A stretch of DNA of 64,000 nucleotides from Candidatus Peregrinibacteria bacterium (GTDB taxonomy: Bacteria > Patescibacteriota > Gracilibacteria > UBA1369 > PNNO01): assembly GCA_016928915.1 (NCBI GenBank), contig JAFGJT010000012.1, positions 1 through 64,000 of the forward strand, in the 5' to 3' direction. Positions 31,302-42,641 of the stretch are shown in pieces. Numbering within the stretch: position 1 is the first letter of the stretch; each line of letters begins with the position of its first letter. A model generated the notes under the pieces. That model ran no database searches. It saw nothing but the letters and a program-made list of their open reading frames with translations, and was not told the origin of the DNA. The position numbers and the translations under genes were made by a program.

Positions 31302-32453
31302 ATGGCTACAGAAGTAAAATCCAAATTCACTAAAATTTTTGGTGAACCGAATCCTTTAATGGAAAGCCTGATCGAGCAGTCTCCGGAGCTTTCATTCCCT
31401 CAGCCCGGCACGCTTACCGACGGACTTGTCACAGACATTCAAAAAAACAAGATTCTTGTTGATCTTGGCGGAATTTCAACCGGTGTTATTTCAGGCAAAG
31501 AAGCACATGACTCAATGGGCACAATGAAAGAAATGAAAGTGGGTGATAAAATTTCAGCCTATATTATTGAAAGTGAGAATTCCGACGGGCTTGTTGTTTT
31601 ATCTTTACGAAAAGCAAGCCAGGAAAAAAGCTGGAGACATTTTACCGAGGCATATGAAACAGGCGAAGTTATTAAAGTTGTTGCCAATGAAGCAAACAAA
31701 GGCGGTTTGTTGTTGGAAGTTGACGGTATAAAGGGATTTATTCCGGTTTCACAGCTTGCGCCAATGCATTATCCTCGTGTTAACGGGGCCGATTCGGCAC
31801 AGATTTTACAAAGATTACAGCAGTTGATAGGTATTACCTTTGATGTAAAAGTTATAAATGTTGACAATGAAAACGGCAAACTTATCCTTTCAGAAAAAGC
31901 CGCTATGGAGGAACAAAGACAGGGAGCCCTCGGCAAATTAAAAGTCGGTCAGAAATTAAAGGGCATTATAAGCGGTATTGTAAAATTCGGTATATTTGTT
32001 GCCTTTGACGGACTTGAAGGACTTGTTCATATTTCCGAAATCGCATGGGGCCACGTAAAAGATCCTTCCGAGTACGGTAAAATCGGAGATGAAATTGAGG
32101 TTTTGGTAATAGGAATTGAAGGGGAAAAAATCTCATTGAGCATGAAAAGGCTTGTGCCTGACCCATGGCTTGAAGCTGCGAAAACATTTAAAGTCGGAAA
32201 GGTTGTGGAAGGAGAGGTTAATAAAATCACACCTTTTGGCGCGTTTATTAAACTGGGAGAAGATATCAACGGCTTAATACACTCATCTGAAATCGGCGGT
32301 GAAGAAGGTAAAGAACCGGCATTTAAAGCCGGCGACAAATTGAAAGCAAAAATCATTTCAGTTGATCCGGAAGAGCACCGAATAGGGTTAAGCATTAAAG
32401 CTTTAACTGAAAAAGCCGAGAAAACAGAGAACGCCGAAAAGAAAGAAGATTAA
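31302..32453 (+). CDS. rpsA: S1 RNA-binding domain protein (ribosomal S1-like)
   Basis: Four S1-like repeats (GLVTDIQKNKILVDLGG; GFVAFDGLEGLVHISEI-type). Confidence 0.88.
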   Translation: MATEVKSKFTKIFGEPNPLMESLIEQSPELSFPQPGTLTDGLVTDIQKNKILVDLGGISTGVISGKEAHDSMGTMKEMKVGDKISAYIIESENSDGLVVLSLRKASQEKSWRHFTEAYETGEVIKVVANEANKGGLLLEVDGIKGFIPVSQLAPMHYPRVNGADSAQILQRLQQLIGITFDVKVINVDNENGKLILSEKAAMEEQRQGALGKLKVGQKLKGIISGIVKFGIFVAFDGLEGLVHISEIAWGHVKDPSEYGKIGDEIEVLVIGIEGEKISLSMKRLVPDPWLEAAKTFKVGKVVEGEVNKITPFGAFIKLGEDINGLIHSSEIGGEEGKEPAFKAGDKLKAKIISVDPEEHRIGLSIKALTEKAEKTENAEKKED

Positions 32454-34261
32454 GAATGCAGAGCCTCAGCCAAAAGACCCGCATGTTTGGAATGTTTGAT
32501 GCTTGTTTCAATAACCTCTACATTTGGATAATTTTCTGATGTAAACACCACTCTTCCATCTTTATTATGCGGTTTTAATTTTAGCTCGGCAATTACCGAA
32601 CGAGAAATTGCTTCAGTATTTGTTTTTGGGATATAGGTAACTTTTAACGGCATTCCCTGTTTAGCAAGTTTGATTGCATCACTAAGGGACCAGTATGCTG
32701 CATCAAGAACGGCAAAAGACGTTTTTGCGTTGATTTCCAGTTGTCCTCTTTGAATAAGACCGGCTATACCCGTAAGAGCTTTCCCCCCCATGCTGTGCCC
32801 GGCAAATATGTATTTTGCATTATTAAGAAGTTCGGGCGGGTTTGGATTATCCGGATCAACATTGCGCATCAACTGCTCCCTTACTTGTCTGAACACCTGG
32901 TTTGTTGCACCGGAATTATAAAATGTATTATACCAATGTTTTGATTTTGCACCTTCGTCTGTGCTGCCGCCGCCTATTTCCTGCCTTGACTGACCAATCC
33001 ATACAAAAACGACATTTTTACCTTTGTTCCATTCATTTTTTAACATGGAAAAAAAATTCTTATTTGGGCTTAAAAAATCTTCTCTTGCCGCTGCCGCAAT
33101 TACATCGGCAGGCGGTGATTTGCCCGGGTTTTGTTTGTTCCATTCTTCAAAAGCAGTATAACTTCCCCTTCCCGGAAAATAAGTAATTATTGTTGGAGGA
33201 CCTTTAAATGTTTTTCTGCCTTTATACATAAGAATACTGCCATACAGCCTGCCCGGCAGATTTTTAAATGTGATCTGGTCGCACATATTTTGAAGCTCTT
33301 CCGGTGACTGCGTGAGGCTGGGCGCCGAAGACGGTGTTGAAACCGGAGCTAAAACCGGTGCTGAAGATGGTGCTGAAACCGGTGCTGAAGACCTTTGCGG
33401 AGGCGCAACATATTGCTCTCCGGAATAATCGCTACCACGCCCTGATCGCACACCGCGCGCAGCTGTACCTGCGTATTCTTCACTTTTTGTTTTTTTTGCA
33501 GCGATCCGTGCTTTTTGTTTTGCTTCTTCGGGTTTTGCCGTGCTAACAATCTGCACTTTGTCTCCGGGGCTTAAATACACAGGCTTATTATCTTGCGCGT
33601 TAATATACTGCCTTTTGCTTTCGGCTCCGTACCTGATGCATACAATTTTTTCAGTTTGATTTGTTTGTAAATTTTTTCTTGTAATTAATAAAATGTGCGC
33701 AACCGGGGGAAGGACTTCGGCATATGAAACGGTAATATCCTTTGTTTTTTCTTCGTCCACGTCAAATTCATTTGGATTCGCAGGGTTGTGTTTTTTAAAC
33801 AATAAACTTGCATTTTTTGCAATAGAATCGTTTTCTTTTGGCGCACCCCTTTTGTTTAACGGAATGTTTTTAAAATTTGCCAGTTTTTTCTTGGCATCAT
33901 CGGGAGATAATTGAGTTTTTGATAATTTTTCATTAAAAGATTTAACATCTTCAGTAATTTTTTTTATTTGTTCATTCATTTTTCCGGCAATCCACAAAGC
34001 AAGATCGGCTATTTTTTCTTTTGTTGCTTTTATTGTGAAATTAACAGTTTTGTTTGCGGGATCAACTTTTTTTTCAATTTCCCGGCCGTATAATTTAAAA
34101 CTTGTGATTTTTGGAACTGCAATAGAAGCTGCCAGTTTGGTAACTTCTTTTTTTGTTTCTTGTTTTGTTTCAGTCTGCTTTGGTTTTTCAACCGGTGCTT
34201 GTTTAAGCGGCTTAGAACCTTCAGGCACAGGAGCAGGACTTGGTACTGGTTTAGAATTCAT
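32450..34261 (-). CDS. hypothetical protein with C-terminal alpha/beta-hydrolase-like GHSMGG motif
   Basis: KYIFAGHSMGGKALTGIAGLI; Pro/Ser/Ala linker. Confidence 0.6.
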   Translation of the reverse strand: MNSKPVPSPAPVPEGSKPLKQAPVEKPKQTETKQETKKEVTKLAASIAVPKITSFKLYGREIEKKVDPANKTVNFTIKATKEKIADLALWIAGKMNEQIKKITEDVKSFNEKLSKTQLSPDDAKKKLANFKNIPLNKRGAPKENDSIAKNASLLFKKHNPANPNEFDVDEEKTKDITVSYAEVLPPVAHILLITRKNLQTNQTEKIVCIRYGAESKRQYINAQDNKPVYLSPGDKVQIVSTAKPEEAKQKARIAAKKTKSEEYAGTAARGVRSGRGSDYSGEQYVAPPQRSSAPVSAPSSAPVLAPVSTPSSAPSLTQSPEELQNMCDQITFKNLPGRLYGSILMYKGRKTFKGPPTIITYFPGRGSYTAFEEWNKQNPGKSPPADVIAAAAREDFLSPNKNFFSMLKNEWNKGKNVVFVWIGQSRQEIGGGSTDEGAKSKHWYNTFYNSGATNQVFRQVREQLMRNVDPDNPNPPELLNNAKYIFAGHSMGGKALTGIAGLIQRGQLEINAKTSFAVLDAAYWSLSDAIKLAKQGMPLKVTYIPKTNTEAISRSVIAELKLKPHNKDGRVVFTSENYPNVEVIETSIKHSKHAGLLAEALHS

Positions 34262-34333
34262 AAAAAAACTTTAAAATCTATATATTATAGCAAAAAAACG
34301 CTTATTAATCCAGTATTTACGGATCAAACCGGA

Positions 34334-37300
34334 TTACTCTGCAATCAGATCCTGCGCAAACTCAAGAATGCCTTTAAAGCTTCGGGGATATTTACTCACT
34401 TCGGGCAAATCCAGATTAACTATTCTTTTGTATACCGCTTTAATAAGTTTTATTAAATCCTCCGTTTCCTGGAATGTGATTTCATGGCTTAAAAACTTGT
34501 TGTCCTGCTCTTTTGCATCCAAAAAAAGCAGGCCGCCCGAACTCACTCTGTAATTTTTAAAATCACGCGAATTTTCTATAAGCAATTTGTAAAAAGCAAT
34601 CTGGTGGGCATATTTCCACGCCTTTATTTTTTCATTATCGCTTTTTCCTCTCCAGTCATCAAGAGGCTTGCCTGTTTTGTAATCAAAAACTTCGATCTCT
34701 TTTGTTGTTAAATCCCGTTTTATTCGGTCGATTTTTCCCGTTAACATTGCTCCATCAAGATTCACCCCCTGATATCTAAAATCCACTTCAATTTCATCGC
34801 CGGCATTAAAATTGCCGGTGTTTTCGTTATAAAAAATTCCAAGCTGTTTATTTCCTTTATCAAGCATGTTTATATAATCCTTTCTGCTTAATCTCTGCGC
34901 TGTTAAAGCGTGAGCATAATATTCTTTTAAACGGCTTTCTGACGGCAATGTTTTTGTTTGCTTAAATTCTTTATAAAAAAGTTCCAGAGCTTTATGCATA
35001 GCAATTCCGTATGAATTTGAAACTGACGGCGCCTCGGGAAATCTTAAAATATTTCTTTTAAAAAAACTTGCGGGTCCGGCATTTACAATATCCAAAAAAT
35101 TATGAAGGTGGGTTACGCTAAGTTTGTATTCTTTAAGCATTGACCTGATGAGTTCTTTTTCGTCCTTGGAATTAATATTGATATGCGCAGAAATATTCTC
35201 AAGCACTCTTGCATCTTCAACATCCTCATGTTTTGACTTCTGATGATTAAACCCAAACATACCATCAAAAAATCTTAACGGCATTGTTTCACGACCGTTA
35301 TCTTTATACATATGATTAGTAATGAAAATATTTTGTTTTGCTCTTGATAAAGCCACATAAAGTAGTCTTAAAAGGTCGTCCTCATTCTCTTTTTCATTTT
35401 CAAAAGGAAGATTTTGTGGAAGTCCGATTTTTTTTGCTTTGAATGTTCTGCCCCAAATTTCATCCTGCGCATGAAGTATGTAAACATTTTCAAATTCCAG
35501 CCCTTTTGCGGAATGCGCCGTAATAAGCCGTACAAGGTTTTCTTCTTTATCCAGAACAGTGGTGTCGTTTAACCCGATTTTATGTTTTTTGTGCAGATCT
35601 ACAAATTCCACCGCATCATTTAATGTAATTGTGCTTGTGCCTTTGTAAGAGCGAAGTGCTTTCATAAAAGCGCGCAGTCCATATAAAAATTCAAAATATT
35701 CCAGAGGATTTTGTTTTAGCTTTTCCTCACTGAAATAATAATTTTTAAAAGGGCTAAAATATTGATTTACAGGTTTATTCCCGACAATAAAATCCAGGAT
35801 CTGTTCCGCGGAATAATCTGAAGCCCCTGCACCGAGGGTTATTAAAAAATTGGCGATATTACTGATTTTTTCATTGTCCGATTCAAGCATTACTTCAAGC
35901 CACGGTTTACGTTTTTCGTAGGCGCGGGCTGAAATTTTCCATATATCAATTCTTTCAATACCCCAGAATAAAAAACTTAATATTTCCGGCAAGATATCGT
36001 CAGCCTGCTGTTTGTTGTTTTTGATAAGACTGTTTAAAAACTCTAAAATTTTTATTATCTGCCGGATGTGTATCTGCTCAAATATATTCTTTTTTCTTTC
36101 ATAGCATAAAGGTATTTTATAACGGCCGAATACATTTGCCGCGTTTTCAAGAATACTGTGTCTGCGGCTTATTACAGCAATTTCTCCGGGCCGGCAACCG
36201 TTCTTTATTTTATTGTTAATATCTTCTGCGACCCAGGCAAGCTCATGGATATCCTTATCAAAAATTTTTGCTGTAATCTGTCCGTTTTGCAGTTCGGTTT
36301 TTGCTGCTATCAAATCTTTCTTCACATTACCGAGAAGATTTTCAAGACGATCTTTTCCTTTGCGAATTATTTTTGAAACCAAATCAAGAATGCTCTGGGT
36401 GGATCGGTAATTTTTATGAAGAACAATAACCTCAGGATTTCTAAATGTTTTATGAAAAGTTAAAATATTCTGCACCTTTGCTCCCTGAAATTTATAAATA
36501 GATTGATCGTCGTCCCCTACCGCCAGAATATTCGGACGGCCCTCATGAACCGGTGAATCAAGAAGCATATTTAAAATACGCATCTGAACACCGCTTGTAT
36601 CCTGAAACTCGTCAACAAGCATGTACAGATATTTTTCCTGAACATTTGATTTAAGATCGGGATTTTCGTGAAACGCTTTTACAACATCCAAAAGCATATC
36701 ATCAAAATCATACAGCCCTTTTTTGGCGAGCAGATTCTGATAATCGCTGTAAAATTTCGCAAGCGCCCTGTGTTTATCAATATTTTCAAAATCCTTAAAA
36801 ATTCTTTCTTTCTTTTTGTTATATTTTGTATTTTCTTCTTTCCAAAGGGTAAAAGGCTTTGTTCCGTCAACATTTAAAGCTTCGTCATAGGCGGCGCCAA
36901 GTGTGTTTAAAATATGTTCTTTTAAAGAAATAATATGATCAGGACGATTTACAGCTTTAAATTCAACATTTTTAATATTATCAATCAACCTTTCTATAAG
37001 CGGTAAATCCTTTTTTGAACCGATTTTATGGGTGTTGAAATATTCAGTTAAAATGCCGCTGGCTTTAAAAATAAAATCAGCGTTTTCTTCAACAATCCGA
37101 GAAAACTCATCGGGAGAAACGCCTCCTTTTTTAAGCTCGCTAATTTTATCAATCACATCATTTAAATAAGTATAACCGTGCTCCGGATGATAAGAACTTA
37201 ACGGATTATCATGCGGAAGTGCTGAAAAAATCTCCTCCATAACCTGCATTTTGCCAAGATCGTCGGCCGGACTAAAAAGCGCGCCTTTATAAAAATATTC

Positions 37301-37624
37301 GGGATAACGATTTATAATTTCTTTGCCAAAACTGTGGAACGTATGGATTGAAACTTCATAGGCTGTGCCGCCGATCATTTCAACTAGCCTTTTTCGCATG
37401 TTAACGGCGGCGGAATCCGTGAATGTCAAGCATAAAATTGAAGAAGCGGGTGTGTCGGTTTTTTGCAAAATATTTGCTACCCGCAGTGCAAGAAGCTGGG
37501 TTTTACCCGAACCCGGACCCGCAACAACAAGCACAGGCCCGTCAAGCGTATCCACGGCCAATTTTTGATCTTCATTAAGCCTGCTGTAGTTTTCATTAAA
37601 AGTATTTTTTTTTCTTTCGTTCAT
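34334..37624 (-). CDS. UvrD/PcrA-family superfamily 1 helicase with PD-(D/E)XK-like C-terminus
   Basis: LNEDQKLAVDTLDGPVLVVAGPGSGKTQLL, VDEFQDTSG, AVGDDDQSIYKFQGA, YVALSRAKQ; C-terminal EVFDYKTGK. Start at MNERKK. Confidence 0.93.
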   Translation of the reverse strand: MNERKKNTFNENYSRLNEDQKLAVDTLDGPVLVVAGPGSGKTQLLALRVANILQKTDTPASSILCLTFTDSAAVNMRKRLVEMIGGTAYEVSIHTFHSFGKEIINRYPEYFYKGALFSPADDLGKMQVMEEIFSALPHDNPLSSYHPEHGYTYLNDVIDKISELKKGGVSPDEFSRIVEENADFIFKASGILTEYFNTHKIGSKKDLPLIERLIDNIKNVEFKAVNRPDHIISLKEHILNTLGAAYDEALNVDGTKPFTLWKEENTKYNKKKERIFKDFENIDKHRALAKFYSDYQNLLAKKGLYDFDDMLLDVVKAFHENPDLKSNVQEKYLYMLVDEFQDTSGVQMRILNMLLDSPVHEGRPNILAVGDDDQSIYKFQGAKVQNILTFHKTFRNPEVIVLHKNYRSTQSILDLVSKIIRKGKDRLENLLGNVKKDLIAAKTELQNGQITAKIFDKDIHELAWVAEDINNKIKNGCRPGEIAVISRRHSILENAANVFGRYKIPLCYERKKNIFEQIHIRQIIKILEFLNSLIKNNKQQADDILPEILSFLFWGIERIDIWKISARAYEKRKPWLEVMLESDNEKISNIANFLITLGAGASDYSAEQILDFIVGNKPVNQYFSPFKNYYFSEEKLKQNPLEYFEFLYGLRAFMKALRSYKGTSTITLNDAVEFVDLHKKHKIGLNDTTVLDKEENLVRLITAHSAKGLEFENVYILHAQDEIWGRTFKAKKIGLPQNLPFENEKENEDDLLRLLYVALSRAKQNIFITNHMYKDNGRETMPLRFFDGMFGFNHQKSKHEDVEDARVLENISAHININSKDEKELIRSMLKEYKLSVTHLHNFLDIVNAGPASFFKRNILRFPEAPSVSNSYGIAMHKALELFYKEFKQTKTLPSESRLKEYYAHALTAQRLSRKDYINMLDKGNKQLGIFYNENTGNFNAGDEIEVDFRYQGVNLDGAMLTGKIDRIKRDLTTKEIEVFDYKTGKPLDDWRGKSDNEKIKAWKYAHQIAFYKLLIENSRDFKNYRVSSGGLLFLDAKEQDNKFLSHEITFQETEDLIKLIKAVYKRIVNLDLPEVSKYPRSFKGILEFAQDLIAE

Positions 37625-37679
37625 ATGTGCCTTAAAAAGGAATTTAGCTAAATCAAAATAGCACTTTTTCAGGCATGTC

Positions 37680-37769
37680 AAAAGGGGAGAAGGGGGCTTT
37701 AAGGTGCAGGGCCTTTATTAGTAATAATAGACCACAAGCATCTCCCTTAAAGTCCCATCCTCCCCTTTT
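37680..37769. repeat. 25-bp imperfect inverted repeat with 40-nt loop (ncRNA or MITE-like hairpin)
   Basis: AAAAGGGGAGAAGGGGGCTTTAAGG / CCTTAAAGTCCCATCCTCCCCTTTT, 21 of 25 matched. Confidence 0.6.
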
Positions 37770-37908
37770 ATGAAGAGAATTTTCCCCTTTCAAGTTAACT
37801 CTCTGTGAATATTATAACATAAAAAGTTTGCAGAATCAACTCGCGAAAGAAGAAATTTTAACGTAATATATAAATCTAATTTTAAATAATAATTAAAGAA
37901 ATTATTTT

Positions 37909-38991
37909 ATGGAAATTATTTATATTGTTTTAATCGTCGGATTGTTTTTTTTAAGCGGTTTTTTGGGATTTACATATATTAACAAATCGAATAAACGATC
38001 GGACATAAGCGAGCGCATGGACATGCTTTCAAAAAGTATGACTGATAATTTGAATAATGTTACAAAACTGGTTCTTCAACAATTAAATGCGGTTAATACG
38101 CGGGTTGACGAACGATTAAAAGAAAATATTGAAGTGCTGCAGAGGCAGCACAGATCAGTTGGAGAAAGGCTTGATACCGCGGCAAAAATTGTTAACACCG
38201 TAAACACAAGACTTGCCAAAATTGAGGAAGGCAATAAGAAAATTTATGATGTTGGAAAAGACATTTCAAGTCTTCAGGAACTTTTAAAGGCACCTAAACT
38301 GCGCGGCGCTTTGGGCGAACTTTTTCTGGATGATCTGTTGACCCAGATTCTTCCCAAGAACAACTTTGATCTGCAGTATGCGTTTAAAAGCGGCGAAAAA
38401 GTTGACGCTGTTGTGTTTTTAAGAGACAGCCTGATTATTCCGGTTGATGCAAAATTCCCTCTGGAAAATTTTAAAAAAATGCTTGAAGAAAATGATGACA
38501 CAAAAACCGCGGGTCTGCGCAAAATGTTTGTGAATGATGTAAAAAAGAGAATTGACGAGATCGCATCCAAATATATTTTGCCGGATGAAGGCACACTGGA
38601 TTTTGCACTAATGTATGTACCGGCTGAAAATATTTATTATGAAATCATAGTAAAAGATTCAAAAAGTGATTTTAATCTAAGCTCTTATGCTTTCTCAAAA
38701 AAAGTAATTCCGGTTTCTCCGAACACTTTCTATATTTATCTTCATACAATTCTGCTTGGCTTAAAAGGTTTTCAAATAGAGAAAAAAGCCGGAGAAATTT
38801 TATCATCTCTTTCGAGTCTGCGGACTGATTTTGAAAAATTCGGTGAAGAATATGAGCTGGTAGGCAAACATCTTGGTCATGCAAGGAACAGCTATGAAAA
38901 TTCAGAAAAGAAACTCGAACGATTTACAGATAAATTATCCCATGTAGAAGCCCTGTCTTCGGCCGACGAAGAGGTAAAATTAATTTCATAA
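37909..38991 (+). CDS. rmuC: DNA recombination protein RmuC
   Basis: TM + coiled coil + LRGALGELFLDDLLTQILPK...VDAKFPLENFKKM. Confidence 0.92.
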   Translation: MEIIYIVLIVGLFFLSGFLGFTYINKSNKRSDISERMDMLSKSMTDNLNNVTKLVLQQLNAVNTRVDERLKENIEVLQRQHRSVGERLDTAAKIVNTVNTRLAKIEEGNKKIYDVGKDISSLQELLKAPKLRGALGELFLDDLLTQILPKNNFDLQYAFKSGEKVDAVVFLRDSLIIPVDAKFPLENFKKMLEENDDTKTAGLRKMFVNDVKKRIDEIASKYILPDEGTLDFALMYVPAENIYYEIIVKDSKSDFNLSSYAFSKKVIPVSPNTFYIYLHTILLGLKGFQIEKKAGEILSSLSSLRTDFEKFGEEYELVGKHLGHARNSYENSEKKLERFTDKLSHVEALSSADEEVKLIS

Positions 38992-39080
38992 TTATTTAAA
39001 AAATCGAATTTAGGCTTATTTGCCTTTACTTTTTAGCTAAATTTCCTTAAACTTTCACTGCTAAATTTTGAACTTTTCTT

Positions 39081-41183
39081 ATGTCGAAAAAAATATCAGA
39101 TCTTGCGGAAAAACTTGGTTTGGACACCAAAGAACTCAAAAATAAAATTAAAGAGCTCGGTTTTGACATAAAACCCACAGCAAGAACCATTGAAGATGAT
39201 GTTGCCGAACTTGTTATAGATGAATTAAATCCAAACAAAGAAGCCGAATCAAAAGATACCGTAAAAATTTATGAGGAAATTTTTGATAAAGAACTTGATA
39301 AAGAAATCATCAAGCAGCAGCGAAAGCAAACGGCGGGAAAAGATTCGAACAAGGACAAAGAAAAAGATAAAGAAGAAACTGAAGCAAAACGAAAAAAACA
39401 ACAGCAGGAAATTTTAAAAAAAGGTTATATCGAAATCCCGTCCGTTATTTCGGTAAAAGAGTTTTCAGAAAAAATCGCTCAGAATCCGGCAAAAGTTATT
39501 GGAGAACTTATGAAAAACGGTATTCTTGCAAATATTAACCAGCAGATTGATTTTGATACTGCCGCAATTATCGCCGAAGATCTTCATATTAAAATTAAAA
39601 AGAAACGTGAAGAAGCCGCGATTGAAGATTTATTTGCTGGAGATCTGGTGACGTTGTTAAAAGAAGATGACCCGAAAGATCTTTCAATAAGGCCTCCGAT
39701 AATCAGCATTATGGGGCATGTTGATCACGGCAAAACAAAACTTTTAGATTATATACGAAAAACAAATGTTATCGCGTCGGAAGCGGGCGGCATTACACAG
39801 CACATAGGCGCTTATCAGGTTGAAAACAACGGCAAAAAAATCACATTTTTGGATACTCCCGGGCATGAGGCCTTTACGGCAATGCGCGCCCGTGGCGCAA
39901 AAGCCACAGATATAGCCATTCTTGTTGTTGCGGCCGATGAGGGTGTAAAGCCGCAGACTCTTGAAGCAATGCATCATGCGCAGGATGCGGGTATTCCTAT
40001 TATTGTGGCTATAACAAAAATCGACAAAGAAAACGCAAATGTGGATAAAGTTAAAGCCGAACTTGCCGAACACGGCCTTCAGCCCGAAGAATGGGGAGGC
40101 AAAACGATTATGGTTCCCCTTTCATCTATTACCGGGCAGGGCATAAATACGCTTCTTGATATGATTTTGCTTGTTTCTGAAATGGAAAATTTAAAAGCAA
40201 ATCCCAACCGCGAAGCTGTTGCAACCGTTATCGAAGCTCATCTTGATAAAAACCTCGGACCGATTGCAACCGTACTTGTTAATACAGGAACTTTAAAAAT
40301 AATGGATAATGTTGTGGTGGGAGCGGCTCACGGAAGAATTAAAGTTATGAAAGATTATGCCGGCAAAAATATTAAACAAGCGGGCCCGTCAACGCCGGTT
40401 TTAATAGCCGGACTTTCGATCGCTCCCCAAAGCGGTGATATTATGCAGGTTGTAAAGGATGAAAGAACCGCAAGACTCAGATCAATTCAAATAGCTACAT
40501 TAAAAGAGAACGCGGCTAAAGAAGGATTATTGAGCAAAGATATTTTTGCGCAGATCGCGAGTGGAAAACTAAAAACATTAAAAATCGTATTAAAGGCTGA
40601 CACAAAAGGTTCCCTTGAAGCAATAACCAGTTCTCTTTCAAAAGTGCGCGACGAGGAAGTTGCAATAAAAATTATTCACTCCGCTGTGGGCAACATTAAT
40701 GAGAGCGACGTAATGATGGCTGCGGCAAGCGGCGGTCTTGTGATTGGATTTCAGGTTGATATGCCCGGTCAGGCTGAAAAAGTGGCTGAACGCGAACATG
40801 TTCAGGTTCTAAAATATGATATTATTTACAAACTCATCGAGGACCTTACAAAAATCCTTGCGGGGCTTCTGGAGCCCGAAATTGTTGAGGTTATTCTCGG
40901 AACGGCCGAAGTAAGAAAAATTTTCTTTAAACGAAAAAACGAACTTGTTATCGGATGCAAAATTATCAAGGGGAAAATGGTTAATAAGGTTAAGGCCAGA
41001 TTAAAACGCGGCACGCAGATTCTTGGTGAAATAGTTATAGGCTCGCTTAAAAAAGTTGATGAAAATGTTGATGAAATTAAGGAAGGAAACGAATGCGGAA
41101 TGAAACTTAACACAAATCTGGAAATACAGGAGGGCGACGAAATTGAGGCATACAAACTGGAAAAGAAAATAAGAACACTTTAA
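39081..41183 (+). CDS. infB: translation initiation factor IF-2
   Basis: [40 protein letters not shown]. Confidence 0.97.
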   Translation: MSKKISDLAEKLGLDTKELKNKIKELGFDIKPTARTIEDDVAELVIDELNPNKEAESKDTVKIYEEIFDKELDKEIIKQQRKQTAGKDSNKDKEKDKEETEAKRKKQQQEILKKGYIEIPSVISVKEFSEKIAQNPAKVIGELMKNGILANINQQIDFDTAAIIAEDLHIKIKKKREEAAIEDLFAGDLVTLLKEDDPKDLSIRPPIISIMGHVDHGKTKLLDYIRKTNVIASEAGGITQHIGAYQVENNGKKITFLDTPGHEAFTAMRARGAKATDIAILVVAADEGVKPQTLEAMHHAQDAGIPIIVAITKIDKENANVDKVKAELAEHGLQPEEWGGKTIMVPLSSITGQGINTLLDMILLVSEMENLKANPNREAVATVIEAHLDKNLGPIATVLVNTGTLKIMDNVVVGAAHGRIKVMKDYAGKNIKQAGPSTPVLIAGLSIAPQSGDIMQVVKDERTARLRSIQIATLKENAAKEGLLSKDIFAQIASGKLKTLKIVLKADTKGSLEAITSSLSKVRDEEVAIKIIHSAVGNINESDVMMAAASGGLVIGFQVDMPGQAEKVAEREHVQVLKYDIIYKLIEDLTKILAGLLEPEIVEVILGTAEVRKIFFKRKNELVIGCKIIKGKMVNKVKARLKRGTQILGEIVIGSLKKVDENVDEIKEGNECGMKLNTNLEIQEGDEIEAYKLEKKIRTL

Positions 41184-41186
41184 TCT

Positions 41187-41585
41187 ATGAAGCCGTTTGA
41201 ATTTTTTAAGCTCGCAAATTTTACGGACGAAAAAGGATCTCTCGTTCCTCTTGAATTAAAAAACTATATTAACTGGACCCCCAAGCGCGTTTATTACGCC
41301 TTTAACAACAAGGATTTTCGCGGAGGCCACTGTCACAAAATTGAGAAAGAGCTTTTTATATGCCCCAGAGGCAGTTTTAAAATTCGTCTGCATGACGGCA
41401 AAAACTGGACCGAACAGGTTTTAAAAGGGCCCGATTCCGCCGTCAGGGTAGATAACCTGGTCTGGCATGAATTCACAGATTTTTCCAAAGATGCTATCCT
41501 GCTTGCGGTATCATCGACGAATTACAATAAAGACGATTATATCCGCGATTTTGACCAATATTTAAAATCAGTTAACGAACATTAG
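41187..41585 (+). CDS. FdtA/QdtA-like sugar 3,4-ketoisomerase (WxcM-like cupin)
   Basis: FRGGHCHKIEKELFICPRGSFKI cupin motif; upstream of rfbB. Confidence 0.8.
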   Translation: MKPFEFFKLANFTDEKGSLVPLELKNYINWTPKRVYYAFNNKDFRGGHCHKIEKELFICPRGSFKIRLHDGKNWTEQVLKGPDSAVRVDNLVWHEFTDFSKDAILLAVSSTNYNKDDYIRDFDQYLKSVNEH

Positions 41586-41587
41586 AA

Positions 41588-42625
41588 ATGAAAAAGATAC
41601 TAATAACAGGCGGCGCCGGTTTTATAGGGTCAAACTTCACCCACTATTATATTAACAAGCACCCCGAGGATCAGGTAATGGTGCTGGACCGGCTTACATA
41701 TGCCGGAAATCTTGATAATTTAAAGGATCTTGAGAGCAATGAAAAGTACTGGTTCATAGAGGCTGATATTGCCGATGTTAAAATGATAAACAATCTTTTT
41801 GAAAGGGAGAAATTTGACACGGTTGTTAATTTTGCCGCGGAAACACATGTGGACAGAAGCATCGAAACTCCGAGCATCTTTGTTATGACCAATGTTGTTG
41901 GAACGCAAGTACTGCTTGAAGCATGCAGAAATCACGGTGTTTCGCGGTATCACCAGATTTCGACCGATGAGGTTTACGGCGATCTCGGAACTGATTCAAA
42001 AGATTTTTTTACTGAAACAACACCTATTAATCCGAACTGTCCTTATGCGGCCAGCAAAGCCGCGGCTGATCTGTTGGTGCTTGCTTATCACGAAACGTTC
42101 AAACTGCCCGTAACCATTTCGCGCTGTTCAAATAACTACGGTCCATACCAGTTCCCCGAAAAACTTATTCCCTACTTCTTCAGGTTGATTTCAGAAAACA
42201 AGCCTGTTCCTGTTTACGGTGACGGTAAAAATGTGCGCGACTGGCTTTATGTTATAGACCACTGCAGAGCAATAGATTTAATATTGGAAAAAGGTAAAAT
42301 CGGTGAAGTTTATAACATTGGCGGACATAATGAAAAAACGAATCTGGAAATAACCAAAACACTGCTTAATTTCCTAAATAAAAACGAAGATTTAATTACT
42401 TTTGTTGATGACAGGCTCGCGCACGACAGGCGCTATGCCATTGATGCGTCAAAAATTGAAAAAGAGCTTGGATGGAAACCTTCTGTCACCTTTGAAGAAG
42501 GTATAGCTAAAACTTTTGAATGGTACAAAAATCATAAAGAATGGATGGAAAAACTTATTGAAAAATCCGAGGAGCGCAAACATAAAGAAATCAGCAAAAC
42601 ACCGCTTAAATCATCACGCAATTAA
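41588..42625 (+). CDS. rfbB: dTDP-glucose 4,6-dehydratase
   Basis: KILITGGAGFIGSNFTHYYINKHP, STDEVYGDL, YAASKAAADLLV. Confidence 0.95.
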   Translation: MKKILITGGAGFIGSNFTHYYINKHPEDQVMVLDRLTYAGNLDNLKDLESNEKYWFIEADIADVKMINNLFEREKFDTVVNFAAETHVDRSIETPSIFVMTNVVGTQVLLEACRNHGVSRYHQISTDEVYGDLGTDSKDFFTETTPINPNCPYAASKAAADLLVLAYHETFKLPVTISRCSNNYGPYQFPEKLIPYFFRLISENKPVPVYGDGKNVRDWLYVIDHCRAIDLILEKGKIGEVYNIGGHNEKTNLEITKTLLNFLNKNEDLITFVDDRLAHDRRYAIDASKIEKELGWKPSVTFEEGIAKTFEWYKNHKEWMEKLIEKSEERKHKEISKTPLKSSRN

Positions 42626-42641
42626 TTCACATAAATAAAAT

